From contig JAEERC010000051.1 of NCBI GenBank assembly GCA_016285645.1, forward strand, positions 1 through 64,000: a stretch of 64,000 nt of DNA, written 5' to 3'. Position 1 is the stretch's first letter. Each line of letters starts with the position of its first letter. The DNA is from Clostridiaceae bacterium (GTDB lineage Bacteria > Bacillota > Clostridia > Oscillospirales > Acutalibacteraceae). Below, in pieces: positions 17,817 to 25,832 of this stretch. Position numbers and translations under genes: made by a program. Below the pieces are notes generated by a model that was given only the letters and a program-made list of their open reading frames with translations, searched no databases and had not been told where the DNA came from.

Positions 17817-19634
17817 TTATTTGCTTTTCTTTTCGACCTTGCCGTTTGTCGCGCTCTTTATTATAATCAGCGTGCCTACCATAAGCACTGCGCCTATGGG
17901 AAGGGCTATAATCGCGAGGCCGCTCGAGGCGAGCAGACCGGAGATAACATAGGTCACGAACGAGACCGCCGCAACGGTGAGAGCGTAGGGAAGCTGAGTC
18001 GAAACGTGGTTGATGTGGTCGCACTGGGCGCCCGCCGAGGACATTATTGTTGTGTCGGAAATGGGCGAGCAGTGGTCGCCGCATACAGCGCCCGCCATGC
18101 AGGCGGAAATCGCAATAATCTGAAGGTGGTTGTCAAACGGGAATACGCTGAGAACTATCGGAATAAGTATGCCGAACGTGCCCCAGGATGTGCCCGTCGA
18201 GAAGGAGAGCCCGACCGCCACAAGGAAGATAATCGCGGGAAGAAGCACCTGGAAACCGGCCGCCGCGCTGTTGACCGACTGAGAAATGAACACCTTCGCG
18301 CCGAGCGAGTCGGTCATCGCCTTGAGAGTCCACGCGCAGGCGAGAATAAGAATGGCGGGAACCATAGCCTTGAAGCCCTCGGGGAAGGATTCCATAATGT
18401 CCCTGAATTTCATTGTTCTTCTTATGATAAAGTAGATTACGGATAAAACGAGCGCAACGCCCGAACCGAGAGCGAGGCCTACGGAGGCGTCGCAATCCGA
18501 GAACGCCGTGATGAACGACCGGTAGCCGTCCGCTTCGGGGTCAAACATACCGCCCGAATAAATCATGCCGATAACACAGCAGACAATAAGCACGATAACG
18601 GGAAGAACAAGGTCGATTACCCTGCCCTTTTCGTTTGTCTTCATCTCCTCTACCGCCTGCTTTGTGCCGCGGGTGAAAAGGTCGCCTTTTTCAACGGCGT
18701 TTTTCTCGTGAAGTTTCATCGGGCCGTAGTCAAACTTCGCCACGGCGAGCACAATCATCATAACGATTGTGAAAAGAGCGTAGAAATTGTAGGGGATGGC
18801 GCGGATGAAAAGATGGATGCCGTTTGCCTCTCCGGCGCTCTTGGCAAAGCCCGCGACTGCCGCCGCCCAGGATGAAATGGGGGCGATGATGCATACGGGA
18901 GCGGCCGTGGCGTCAATGAGGTAGGAGAGTTTTGCGCGCGAGACCTTGTGACCGTCGGTGACGGGTCTCATAACCGAGCCGACAGTGAGGCAGTTGAAAT
19001 AGTCGTCAACAAATATCAGCACTCCGAGAGCGATTGTGGCAAGCTGCGCGCCGACTCTCGATTTGATGTGCTTTGTCGCCCATCTTCCGAAGGCCGCCGA
19101 GCCGCCCGCCTTGTTCATAAGGCTTACGAGTGTGCCGAGCAGAATCAGGAAGATGATTATGCCGATGTTGTAGGAATCGGCAACATTCGCTATAAAGCCG
19201 TCCTGAATAACGTGGTTGAGGGTGCCCTCAAAGTTGCCGCCGGCATAGATTGCGCCGCCGACAATAATGCCGATGATGAGCGAGGAGTAAACCTCTTTTG
19301 TGATAAGGGCGAGCACAATCGCTATAAGCGCGGGAAGAAGCGCCCAGAAGGTTGCGTATGAGCCGACTGACTCGCGGATTTTGGCAAGAGCCGTGCCGAT
19401 GTGGCTGTCAAAGCCCTCGTCATCCGACAGGTTTTCGGCATAGTTGTCAACATACTCAAGAGCGGAGTCGCCGTCGCTCAGATCATACTCCGTTTCGCCT
19501 ACGGCGAAAGACGAAGGGTTGGCGCTTACAAGCGCGGGAGTTTCTTCACCCTCTGCGAATACCGCCGGCGCGAGCAGTGTGAAAACCATCACAAGCACCG
19601 TGATAACGGCAAAGAGCCATCTTTTTTTAGTCAT
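17817..19634 (-). CDS. nhaC: NhaC-family Na+/H+ antiporter
   Basis: A 605-residue polytopic membrane protein of the NhaC family, expected to exchange Na+ for H+, or an organic acid in MleN-like members. A signal-peptide-like helix and a short exposed region of about 70 residues precede the first core helix (ATFWALLPALIAIVLALITK). Conserved intramembrane polar motifs include FVDDYFNCLTVGSVMRP, IAPISSWAAAVAG and DHCSPISDTTIMSSAGA. The SD ACGGAGG lies 8 nt before the ATG. The extra N-terminal extension is longer than in classical NhaC. The transported ion is inferred from family only. Confidence 0.85.
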   Translation of the reverse strand: MTKKRWLFAVITVLVMVFTLLAPAVFAEGEETPALVSANPSSFAVGETEYDLSDGDSALEYVDNYAENLSDDEGFDSHIGTALAKIRESVGSYATFWALLPALIAIVLALITKEVYSSLIIGIIVGGAIYAGGNFEGTLNHVIQDGFIANVADSYNIGIIIFLILLGTLVSLMNKAGGSAAFGRWATKHIKSRVGAQLATIALGVLIFVDDYFNCLTVGSVMRPVTDGHKVSRAKLSYLIDATAAPVCIIAPISSWAAAVAGFAKSAGEANGIHLFIRAIPYNFYALFTIVMMIVLAVAKFDYGPMKLHEKNAVEKGDLFTRGTKQAVEEMKTNEKGRVIDLVLPVIVLIVCCVIGMIYSGGMFDPEADGYRSFITAFSDCDASVGLALGSGVALVLSVIYFIIRRTMKFRDIMESFPEGFKAMVPAILILACAWTLKAMTDSLGAKVFISQSVNSAAAGFQVLLPAIIFLVAVGLSFSTGTSWGTFGILIPIVLSVFPFDNHLQIIAISACMAGAVCGDHCSPISDTTIMSSAGAQCDHINHVSTQLPYALTVAAVSFVTYVISGLLASSGLAIIALPIGAVLMVGTLIIIKSATNGKVEKKSK

Positions 19635-19748
19635 AATATACCTCCGTATAATTAACTTAATTAAAAAATTAACATTTTATGTAAGCAATGTCAAGATTAA
19701 TCTTTATATAATTATATAATAAGCGGCAAAATCAACCGAAAAGCAAAA

Positions 19749-19773
19749 CGCGCTCCCGGAGGAACGCGCTTCG
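19749..19773 (-). terminator. Weak hairpin terminator, minus strand
   Basis: CGCGCTCC pairs with GGAACGCG with one mismatch. On the minus strand it runs into TTTTGCTTTT. It may end transcription from the small membrane-protein gene upstream. Confidence 0.4.
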
Positions 19774-19872
19774 CGGCAAATATATGAAAGGAGTAAGTTG
19801 TCGGTTTTCCGCCGGAGATATTTTCAAAAACAGCCCCGGCGGAAGGGAAAAGAAAGAAAGGAAGATAAAAAA

Positions 19873-19929
19873 ATGGAGATAAAAATGAAAACAAAAAGGA
19901 GATTAAAAAATGTATTGAAAGGAGTTTAA
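19873..19929 (+). CDS. Possible 18-residue basic peptide in a small plus-strand transcript
   Basis: The frame reads MEIKMKTKRRLKNVLKGV and has the ribosome site GGAAG 8 nt upstream. An internal ATG (19885) and a further six-codon frame at 19932-19952 (MAVLFL) each have their own GGAG site at good spacing. A plus-strand terminator with a T6 run follows at 19962-20006 although no plus-strand gene is otherwise present. Coding status is uncertain. The rest of 19635-20028 holds only a weak -10-like TATAAT at 19715 and the hairpin at 19749. Confidence 0.3.
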   Translation: MEIKMKTKRRLKNVLKGV

Positions 19930-19961
19930 AGATGGCTGTTTTGTTTCTGTGATTAAATAAT

Positions 19962-20006
19962 AGCACCCTCAATGTCCTATAAACAGGACAGAGAAGGTGC
20001 TTTTTT
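19962..20006 (+). terminator. Terminator of the small plus-strand transcript
   Basis: Outer stem AGCACC/GGTGCT (19962-19967 with 19996-20001) and inner stem GTCCT/AGGAC (19974-19978 with 19985-19989), followed by T6. The polarity is clearly plus strand. Confidence 0.7.
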
Positions 20007-20028
20007 ATCACTTTTTCATTTTTTTGCT

Positions 20029-20283
20029 TTATTCGCTGTTTGCCCAGCGGGTGAATTTCATAATCACCCTGAAGATAAACACGCGAACGCCTCTGTAGAG
20101 AAGCCACGCGCCCAGCCCGATTAAAAAGCCGAAATAAAAGGGCTTGCCGATAAGATGCAGAGCAACCGCGGCGGGCACGCCGACAATCAGGATTATCGAG
20201 AGCGCGCGTGCGATATACATAATATAAAACACAGCTCTGCCGAGGGTTTCCTCGCGCCGTTCGGTCTCATAATCCGCGCTCAT
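20029..20283 (-). CDS. Small hypothetical membrane protein
   Basis: An 84-residue protein, not recognised. It has two hydrophobic helices (ARALSIILIVGVPAAVALHL and FYFGFLIGLGAWLLYRG) between a charged N-terminus and a basic end. The purine-rich site GGGGGCGGAG precedes the ATG. It stands alone on the minus strand. Its size and pattern resemble small accessory membrane proteins, but no function is proposed. Confidence 0.65.
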   Translation of the reverse strand: MSADYETERREETLGRAVFYIMYIARALSIILIVGVPAAVALHLIGKPFYFGFLIGLGAWLLYRGVRVFIFRVIMKFTRWANSE

Positions 20284-20375
20284 CTCTCCGCCCCCTTCCG
20301 CGTTTTTCCGATATTTATATTATACCACATTCCCCGCAATTACACAACAGCCCTCTTTATGAGTTTTGTTTTAAT

Positions 20376-20455
20376 CGTAGGGGCGGATATTATCCGCCCG
20401 CCAAGCCACCGTAAACCTTGTTTCCTCCGTAGGGCGGGATGACCACATCCCGCCG
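20376..20455 (-). repeat. 80-bp dispersed palindromic repeat, copy 2
   Basis: The reverse complement of 12447-12526 with a single difference (AAGCC for AAGTC within the spacer). It lies 75 nt beyond the stop of the second BspA-like gene, in the same orientation relative to that gene as copy 1 is to the first. Apart from this repeat, 20284-20530 contains only a terminator. Confidence 0.9.
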
Positions 20456-20485
20456 CCGTTTCCGTTTTACAGTTAAAACATTCAG

Positions 20486-20517
20486 AAAAAATCGGCGGAA
20501 TTAAACATTCCGCCGAT
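20486..20517 (-). terminator. Terminator of the second BspA-like gene
   Basis: ATCGGCGGAAT pairs with ATTCCGCCGAT (20491-20501 with 20507-20517). On the minus strand the stem is followed by TTTTT. Confidence 0.9.
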
Positions 20518-20530
20518 AATTCATATTATT

Positions 20531-22549
20531 CTATTGGACGATTACAGGCAATGCGTTAAACCAGCCGAGGAACAAAGCTATAAGTTTATCAAAGAAACCC
20601 TGTTTTACGGTTACCGTTTCAACTTCGCTTTCTGCGGTTACATTTCCGTTTGCGTCAACAACTTTTGACTGCACGGTATAGTTTCCTGTTGCTTTTTCGT
20701 TTGTGTAAGTATTGCCCTGTGCGACATCCTCACCGTTGACAATCCAGTGAACGGTTGACCCGGCAGGGATGTCGGCGGGGGCGGCAAACACCACAGTCGA
20801 TTTGTAGTTAACGGTTCTTGATGCGGTGAAATTGCTGATAAGTCTTGCTTCATTCGGTATATCGGGGTTGTCTGCGGTAATCGGCGAAGGTGATGAAACA
20901 GGAACTCCCGTGCCGGCATAATTGTAGTGCCAGGTGGCATGGTCGAGATCCCATTCATAATGCTGACCAAGGTTGGTTTCTCTGTCCCTTTCCGACCCTG
21001 CGTAATAAACATCTGTCAGATTATTACAACCTCCGAAAGCACTGATGTTGTCTCTGCCGAGACTCACGAGACTGAGAGGTAAATATAATCTTGTAAGTCC
21101 TGTGCAACCATAAAAGACTCCTTCACCTATGCTTGCAACTCCGTTTTGAATTGTTACAGTTGTAAGCCCCGAACAATTATAAAATGTGTCAGATTCTATA
21201 CTTGTTACACTACCCGGGATAGTTATATTTGTAAGCCCGGTGCATCCCCAAAACGCTGCCTCACCAATTACCGTTACATTATTTGAAACAGGCAGATTCG
21301 TCAGTCCGGTGCATCCCCAAAAAGCACAGGCACCGATGGTTGTTACGCTGTTTGGAATATTTATGCTTGTGAGATTCTTACAACCGGAAAAAGTGAAGTC
21401 GCTTATGGCAGTGGGGCTGTTGAGAAACCTTGCTTCGGTCAACCCAGTGCAATTTGAAAGCACATATTTACCCATGTTTATAACACAGGAGGGGATTGAT
21501 ATGCTTGTTAATTCGCGGCAACTTTCAAACGCAAAGTCTTCAATACTTGTTATAGTGACCGGAATTGTTACATTTGCAATATCAGAGCCCTCAAAGGCAC
21601 CCCAACCGATTATTTCAACACTTCCGTCATCGGGGATTACACTGCCTTTACAGCCGAAAACAAGTTTATTTTTGCTTGTTTCTATAACACAGTTTCCCGA
21701 ACTGTGGTAAATCGGGTTGCCCGGTTTCACCGTCAATGTTTCAACTGAAGGGCAATCAATAAAAGGATAGATTTTCTCGATTCCTGTTCCGAAATTGATC
21801 TCGGTTAGGTTTTCACAGAACCAAAAAGTGTATATGCCGCCTGAGTCTTTAAGGCTGTCAGGAAGTGTTACAGTTGAAAGACCGGTATATGAAAAAGCAA
21901 ATTCACCTATGCTGACAATTCCTTCCGGAATAGTAATGTTTCGGAGTTCGGAACATCCTGAAAATGCGTATTCACCTATGCTGACAATTCCTTCCGGAAT
22001 AGTAATGTTTCGGAGTTCGGAACATCCTGAAAATGCGCATTCACCTATGCTTGTAACACTTCCGTCCGCGGGAATGACACTGTTTTTACCACCCCAAACA
22101 AGAGTTTTGCTTGCGGTTTCGATAACACAGTTTCCGGAACTGTGAAAAACAGTATTTCCGGGATCTACATAAAGTGTTTCAAGATTTGGGCAAGAAAAAA
22201 AGGTATCGCCGCTGTAATATTTGATAAAAGAATCCGGAAAGTAAACGCTTGTTAAATTGTTGCAATCCTGAAACGAGACTATACCCATTGTTCCAGTAAC
22301 GCCGCTTTCAATTACAATTGATCTGATTGAATCTTTATTGATGTCGGGAGCGTTTTTACTAAGGCTCCCCATTTTACCACTACCTGAGATAGTTAGTATT
22401 CCGTTTTCATCTAAAGACCATGTAAGTTCGTCTTCACTTTCAAAGTCTCCGCCTGCGGAAGTTTTGAGTCCAAACGCCTGTGCGACACCGAAAAAAAGTA
22501 AGGCGCAACACAAAATAACAGATAAAACGGATAAAATATTCTTTTTCAT
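20531..22549 (-). CDS. Secreted BspA-like leucine-rich-repeat protein (paralogue)
   Basis: A 672-residue surface protein. The signal peptide is MKKNILSVLSVILCCALLFF with a cut near AQA. LRR_5 repeats of the form FSGCSELRNITIPEGIVSIG fill residues about 75-500. A beta-sandwich-like repeat (VHWIVNGEDVA) and the tail GFFDKLIALFLGWFN end the protein, as in the 9639-12323 paralogue. The two also share the segment FHSSGNCVIETASKTL. It lacks the CxxC modules of the longer paralogue. GGAGGG precedes the ATG. Promoter and leader match the paralogue, implying co-regulation. Confidence 0.9.
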   Translation of the reverse strand: MKKNILSVLSVILCCALLFFGVAQAFGLKTSAGGDFESEDELTWSLDENGILTISGSGKMGSLSKNAPDINKDSIRSIVIESGVTGTMGIVSFQDCNNLTSVYFPDSFIKYYSGDTFFSCPNLETLYVDPGNTVFHSSGNCVIETASKTLVWGGKNSVIPADGSVTSIGECAFSGCSELRNITIPEGIVSIGEYAFSGCSELRNITIPEGIVSIGEFAFSYTGLSTVTLPDSLKDSGGIYTFWFCENLTEINFGTGIEKIYPFIDCPSVETLTVKPGNPIYHSSGNCVIETSKNKLVFGCKGSVIPDDGSVEIIGWGAFEGSDIANVTIPVTITSIEDFAFESCRELTSISIPSCVINMGKYVLSNCTGLTEARFLNSPTAISDFTFSGCKNLTSINIPNSVTTIGACAFWGCTGLTNLPVSNNVTVIGEAAFWGCTGLTNITIPGSVTSIESDTFYNCSGLTTVTIQNGVASIGEGVFYGCTGLTRLYLPLSLVSLGRDNISAFGGCNNLTDVYYAGSERDRETNLGQHYEWDLDHATWHYNYAGTGVPVSSPSPITADNPDIPNEARLISNFTASRTVNYKSTVVFAAPADIPAGSTVHWIVNGEDVAQGNTYTNEKATGNYTVQSKVVDANGNVTAESEVETVTVKQGFFDKLIALFLGWFNALPVIVQ
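21901..22038 (-). repeat. Tandem 69-bp duplication of an LRR unit
   Basis: 21901-21969 and 21970-22038 are the same sequence except for the last base or two; each codes one 23-residue repeat. The duplication is recent and in frame. Confidence 0.9.
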
Positions 22550-22552
22550 TTA

Positions 22553-22617
22553 AAACCCTCCAAAAAAATGCGCAGTCCGGAAACAACGCTGAAACGCACA
22601 GTTCCGATTATCCGGCA
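22553..22617 (-). ncRNA. Conserved leader of the second BspA-like gene
   Basis: Read on the minus strand, it contains AACTGTGCGTTT and later GGACTGCGCA followed by T7 and GGAGGG. The same two blocks, in the same order, precede the 9639 gene. TGTGCG can pair with TGCGCA directly before the T run, a terminator-like arrangement overlapping the ribosome site region. Confidence 0.5.
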
Positions 22618-22622
22618 GACAC

Positions 22623-22652
22623 AGTATAGCATATATTCTTAGGTATTATCAA
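22623..22652 (-). promoter_or_regulatory. Promoter of the second BspA-like gene
   Basis: TTGATA (22647-22652 on the complement), an 18-nt spacer, TATACT (22623-22628). The elements and spacing are identical to those at 9429-9458. Confidence 0.75.
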
Positions 22653-22663
22653 TAGGTTTGCAA

Positions 22664-22688
22664 ACAAAAAGCAGGAGAAAACTCCTGC
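22664..22688 (-). terminator. Terminator of the Usp-like gene
   Basis: GCAGGAG pairs with CTCCTGC (22671-22677 with 22682-22688). The minus-strand product ends in TTTTTGTTT. Confidence 0.9.
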
Positions 22689-22691
22689 CTT

Positions 22692-23123
22692 TTATTTTGC
22701 TTTGTCAGGTTTTTCGGGAAGGATGCGGTGTTCGCTGCCTTCGGGGTCAATCATAATAATCGGAATGGCGGGCACAAGGTCGTGAAGCCGATTGACGAAA
22801 CCCGAACTGTTTTCACGCGGGAAGCCCGTTACAATGGCGCTCGCGCTCTCCTTTGCGGCGACGACCGCCGCCAGAATATCGGGGCTGTCGTTGAAATATA
22901 CGCTCATGGTCGCGTCGCTCATTCTCGCCGCCTCGTAAAGCTCCTCGAGAATGGCGGAGTTTTCTTTGTCGGCGCCGTTTTTCTTCGCGAAAACGGCGAG
23001 AACCTTGAGATGAGATCTGGTTTTAAGGGCGATCATCTCGCCCGATTTTATCAGTTGCGCGCAGGAGCGCTGCGGAGTTATGCACACAAGCACGGGACCT
23101 GCCGATGCGGTGTTGTCGGACAT
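22692..23123 (-). CDS. Universal-stress (UspA-like) domain protein
   Basis: A 143-residue single-domain protein. VLVCITPQRSCAQLIKSGEM near the N-terminus and the segment SASAIVTGFPRENSSGF resemble the Usp domain found in KdpD sensor kinases rather than stand-alone UspA. No kinase or transporter is adjacent. Such domains bind nucleotides or respond to envelope stress. GAAAGGAGG precedes the ATG. The assignment is by pattern only. Confidence 0.65.
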   Translation of the reverse strand: MSDNTASAGPVLVCITPQRSCAQLIKSGEMIALKTRSHLKVLAVFAKKNGADKENSAILEELYEAARMSDATMSVYFNDSPDILAAVVAAKESASAIVTGFPRENSSGFVNRLHDLVPAIPIIMIDPEGSEHRILPEKPDKAK

Positions 23124-23240
23124 GGCAATCCTCCTTTCGCTTGATATAATTATACACGCTGCCGGGGAAAAATTGGTGTATTAATTGTAAACTTTGGTAC
23201 GGATGTAATCCGGCATTATTATATAATTATTTAAAAAATA

Positions 23241-23269
23241 TTGTTATTTTTATACAACGGTGCTATAAT
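23241..23269 (+). promoter_or_regulatory. Promoter of the ACT/UPF0210 operon
   Basis: TTGTTA (23241-23246), a 17-nt spacer, TATAAT (23264-23269), 43 nt before the ATG. Confidence 0.7.
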
Positions 23270-23312
23270 ATATTAAATATGTTCCGAAACAACACTGAAA
23301 GGACAATGAAAA

Positions 23313-23582
23313 ATGAGAGCTGTTATAACTGTAGTCGGTAAGGATACGGTCGGCATTCTTTCGGGAGTTTCCGAAGTGTGCGCCCATAACGGAATAAATA
23401 TAATCGAAGTGTCCCAGAGCATTCTGCAGGAACTTTTCTGTATGATTATGCTCGTCGATATGGAGGGCGCTACGGTCACCTTCTCCGATTTTTCGGACGA
23501 GCTCAAGGCGATGGGCAGGGAGAAGAACCTTCAGATTCACGCCATGCACGAGGATGTTTTCAATACGATGCACCACGTCTGA
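23313..23582 (+). CDS. ACT domain protein, UPF0237 family
   Basis: An 89-residue ACT domain (beta-alpha-beta-beta-alpha-beta) starting RAVITVVGKDTVGILSGVSE, the standard form of small-molecule sensing domains. It is the stand-alone UPF0237 type and is followed 18 nt later by its usual partner, a UPF0210 protein. ACT domains usually bind amino acids; the ligand here is unknown. The whole protein is one domain, so it probably acts as a dimeric regulator or as a subunit of the partner. Confidence 0.9.
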   Translation: MRAVITVVGKDTVGILSGVSEVCAHNGINIIEVSQSILQELFCMIMLVDMEGATVTFSDFSDELKAMGREKNLQIHAMHEDVFNTMHHV

Positions 23583-23600
23583 TTCCGGGAGGGTATTTGG

Positions 23601-24956
23601 ATGATTAACACGCGCGATATTCTCGAAACCATACAGATGATCGAGAATGAAAACCTTGATATAAGAACCGTCACAATGGGCATTTCGCTGCTCGACTGCT
23701 GCTGTGACGACATTGATAAATCCTGCGGCAAGGTCTATGACAAAATAACGCGGCTTGCCGAGAGACTCGTGCCCGAGGTGGACGCGATTGAAAAGGAATA
23801 CGGCATTCCGATTATCAACAAGCGCATTGCCGTGACTCCCGTGGCTATGCTCACCGCCGCGTCGGGCGGAGACCCCGTAAAATACGCAAGAACGCTTCAA
23901 AAGGTTGCCGACACGGTGGGCGTAAACTTCATAGGCGGCTATTCCGCCCTCGTTCAGAAGGGCTTTTCCGCGGGCGATGAGGCGCTCATCTCGAGCATTC
24001 CCGAGGCGCTCGCCTGCACGCAGAACCTCTGCTCGAGCGTGAACATCGGCTCGACAAAAGCGGGCATCAATATGGACGCCGTAGCCCTTATGGGCAAGGT
24101 CATAAAACGCTCCGCCGAACTTACGAAGGACGACAACTGCATAGGCGCGGCGAAACTCGTTGTTTTCTGCAACGCTCCCGAGGACAACCCGTTTATGGCG
24201 GGCGCTTTCCACGGACCGGGCGAGCCGGAATGCGTTATAAATGTAGGCGTTTCGGGCCCCGGAGTTGTACGCGCGGCTCTCTCGAAAATTCCCGGCGCGG
24301 ATATTGCCGAGGTTGCCGACACGGTCAAGAAAACGGCTTTCAAAATAACAAGAATGGGTCAGCTTGTGGCAACACAGGCGGCGGACCGCCTCGGCGTGCC
24401 CTTCGGCATAGTTGACCTCTCGCTCGCCCCGACACCCGCGGTAGGCGACTCGGTGGCGCATATACTTGAGGAGATGGGGCTTGAACAGTGCGGCGCCCAC
24501 GGCACAACCGCCTGCCTCGCGCTTCTCAACGACGCCGTCAAAAAGGGCGGCACAATGGCGTCCTCACATGTCGGAGGACTTTCGGGCGCGTTTATTCCCG
24601 TATCTGAGGACGCGGGCATGATTGACGCGGCGAGAAGCGGCTGCCTTACTATGGAGAAACTTGAGGCGATGACCTCGGTTTGTTCGGTGGGGCTTGATAT
24701 GATAGTTATACCCGGCGACACCCCGGCGGATGTTATTTCGGCGATAATAGCGGATGAGGCGGCAATCGGTATGGTAAACTCAAAAACCACAGCCGTGCGC
24801 CTTATTCCCGCCATAGGCAGAAGCGGCGGAGAGGAACTCAATTTCGGCGGTCTGCTCGGCTCGGGTCCCGTTATGAAAATAAACACCGCGTCACCCGCCA
24901 AATTCATCTCCCGCGGCGGCAGAATACCCGCCCCGCTTCAGAGTCTGAAAAACTGA
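23601..24956 (+). CDS. UPF0210 (DUF711/PFL-like) family protein
   Basis: A 451-residue protein of conserved length and sequence across Firmicutes and archaea ([53 protein letters not shown]). The family is related in fold to glycyl-radical pyruvate formate-lyase but lacks a recognised glycyl-radical loop, and its reaction is not established. GGGAGGG precedes the ATG. Its conserved pairing with the ACT protein suggests an amino-acid-responsive function. Confidence 0.92.
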   Translation: MINTRDILETIQMIENENLDIRTVTMGISLLDCCCDDIDKSCGKVYDKITRLAERLVPEVDAIEKEYGIPIINKRIAVTPVAMLTAASGGDPVKYARTLQKVADTVGVNFIGGYSALVQKGFSAGDEALISSIPEALACTQNLCSSVNIGSTKAGINMDAVALMGKVIKRSAELTKDDNCIGAAKLVVFCNAPEDNPFMAGAFHGPGEPECVINVGVSGPGVVRAALSKIPGADIAEVADTVKKTAFKITRMGQLVATQAADRLGVPFGIVDLSLAPTPAVGDSVAHILEEMGLEQCGAHGTTACLALLNDAVKKGGTMASSHVGGLSGAFIPVSEDAGMIDAARSGCLTMEKLEAMTSVCSVGLDMIVIPGDTPADVISAIIADEAAIGMVNSKTTAVRLIPAIGRSGGEELNFGGLLGSGPVMKINTASPAKFISRGGRIPAPLQSLKN

Positions 24957-24968
24957 GAGGGTATATAG

Positions 24969-25814
24969 ATGAGAATTCTCGTAACAGGCGCGAACGGTCA
25001 ACTCGGCAGCGATGTTGTTGACTGCCTTTTGCAAAACGGCCACGAGGTTATCCGCGCCCATAAGGAAGACTGCGACATAACCGACGCGGCGGCGGTTTAC
25101 GGTTATTTTGACAGTGTTGCGCCCGAAGCGGTCATACACTGCGCGGCATATACAGCCGTTGACCGCGCCGAAAGCGACAGGGAAGCCTGTTTCGCGGTAA
25201 ATGTGACGGGCAGCGAAAATGTCGCGAAGGCAGCCGAAAAGCATAGAGCGAAGTGCGTATATATCTCCTCGGACTATGTCTTTGACGGCGAGGGGGAAAT
25301 CCCGTTTGAAACGGACGGAAAAAAAGGGCCGAAAAATTATTACGGTCTTACAAAACTCGAGGGTGAAAACGCCACTCTCGAAAACTGCACGAGGGCGTTT
25401 ATAGTTCGCATTTCGTGGGTGTTCGGTATGAACGGCGGCAATTTCGTGAAAACGATTGCGCGCATCTCGGCGGAAAACGACGAAATCAATGTTGTTGACG
25501 ACCAGGTCGGCTCGCCTACATACACAAAGGATGTATCGCGGGTTCTCGCCGAAATGGTGACTACCGAAAAATACGGCGTTTATCATGTTACGAACGAGGG
25601 CTTCTGCTCCTGGCGTGAATTCGCCGGTGAAATAATAAAAATCACGGGTGAGAACTGCAGGGTAAATCCCGTAACATCCGCGGAGTACCCGAGGCCCGCT
25701 TTAAGGCCGCTCAACTCGCGCCTTTCAAAGCGCTCGCTCGATGAAAACGGCTTTGACCGTCTGCCCTCGTGGCAGAACGCTCTCGCGAGATTTCTGGAAG
25801 AATACAGGCAGTAA
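24969..25814 (+). CDS. rfbD: dTDP-4-dehydrorhamnose reductase-like (RmlD)
   Basis: A 281-residue extended SDR. The Rossmann motif is TGANGQLG (residues 7-14), the catalytic pair YxxxK is in NYYGLTKLEGE, and VDDQVGSPTYTKDVSR is characteristic of RmlD, which makes dTDP-L-rhamnose for cell-wall glycans. No rmlA, rmlB or rmlC is adjacent, so the pathway partners lie elsewhere. It begins 12 nt after the UPF0210 gene and precedes a cell-wall peptidase, consistent with an envelope role. Confidence 0.88.
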   Translation: MRILVTGANGQLGSDVVDCLLQNGHEVIRAHKEDCDITDAAAVYGYFDSVAPEAVIHCAAYTAVDRAESDREACFAVNVTGSENVAKAAEKHRAKCVYISSDYVFDGEGEIPFETDGKKGPKNYYGLTKLEGENATLENCTRAFIVRISWVFGMNGGNFVKTIARISAENDEINVVDDQVGSPTYTKDVSRVLAEMVTTEKYGVYHVTNEGFCSWREFAGEIIKITGENCRVNPVTSAEYPRPALRPLNSRLSKRSLDENGFDRLPSWQNALARFLEEYRQ

Positions 25815-25832
25815 ACAATAAACGGAGCAAAG

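Noticed and set aside
19712..20107. 131-codon minus-strand frame downstream of the small membrane protein
   Set aside because: It overlaps the 20029-20283 gene in another frame, crosses a terminator and has no ribosome site.
22553..22617. Possible c-di-GMP or other known riboswitch before the BspA-like gene
   Set aside because: The consensus elements of known classes that I could check by eye are missing; kept only as an unclassified leader.
23250..24500. 416-codon minus-strand frame opposite the ACT and UPF0210 genes
   Set aside because: It is antisense to two clear families; the Arg/His/Ala-rich translation is typical of a shadow of codon-biased genes.
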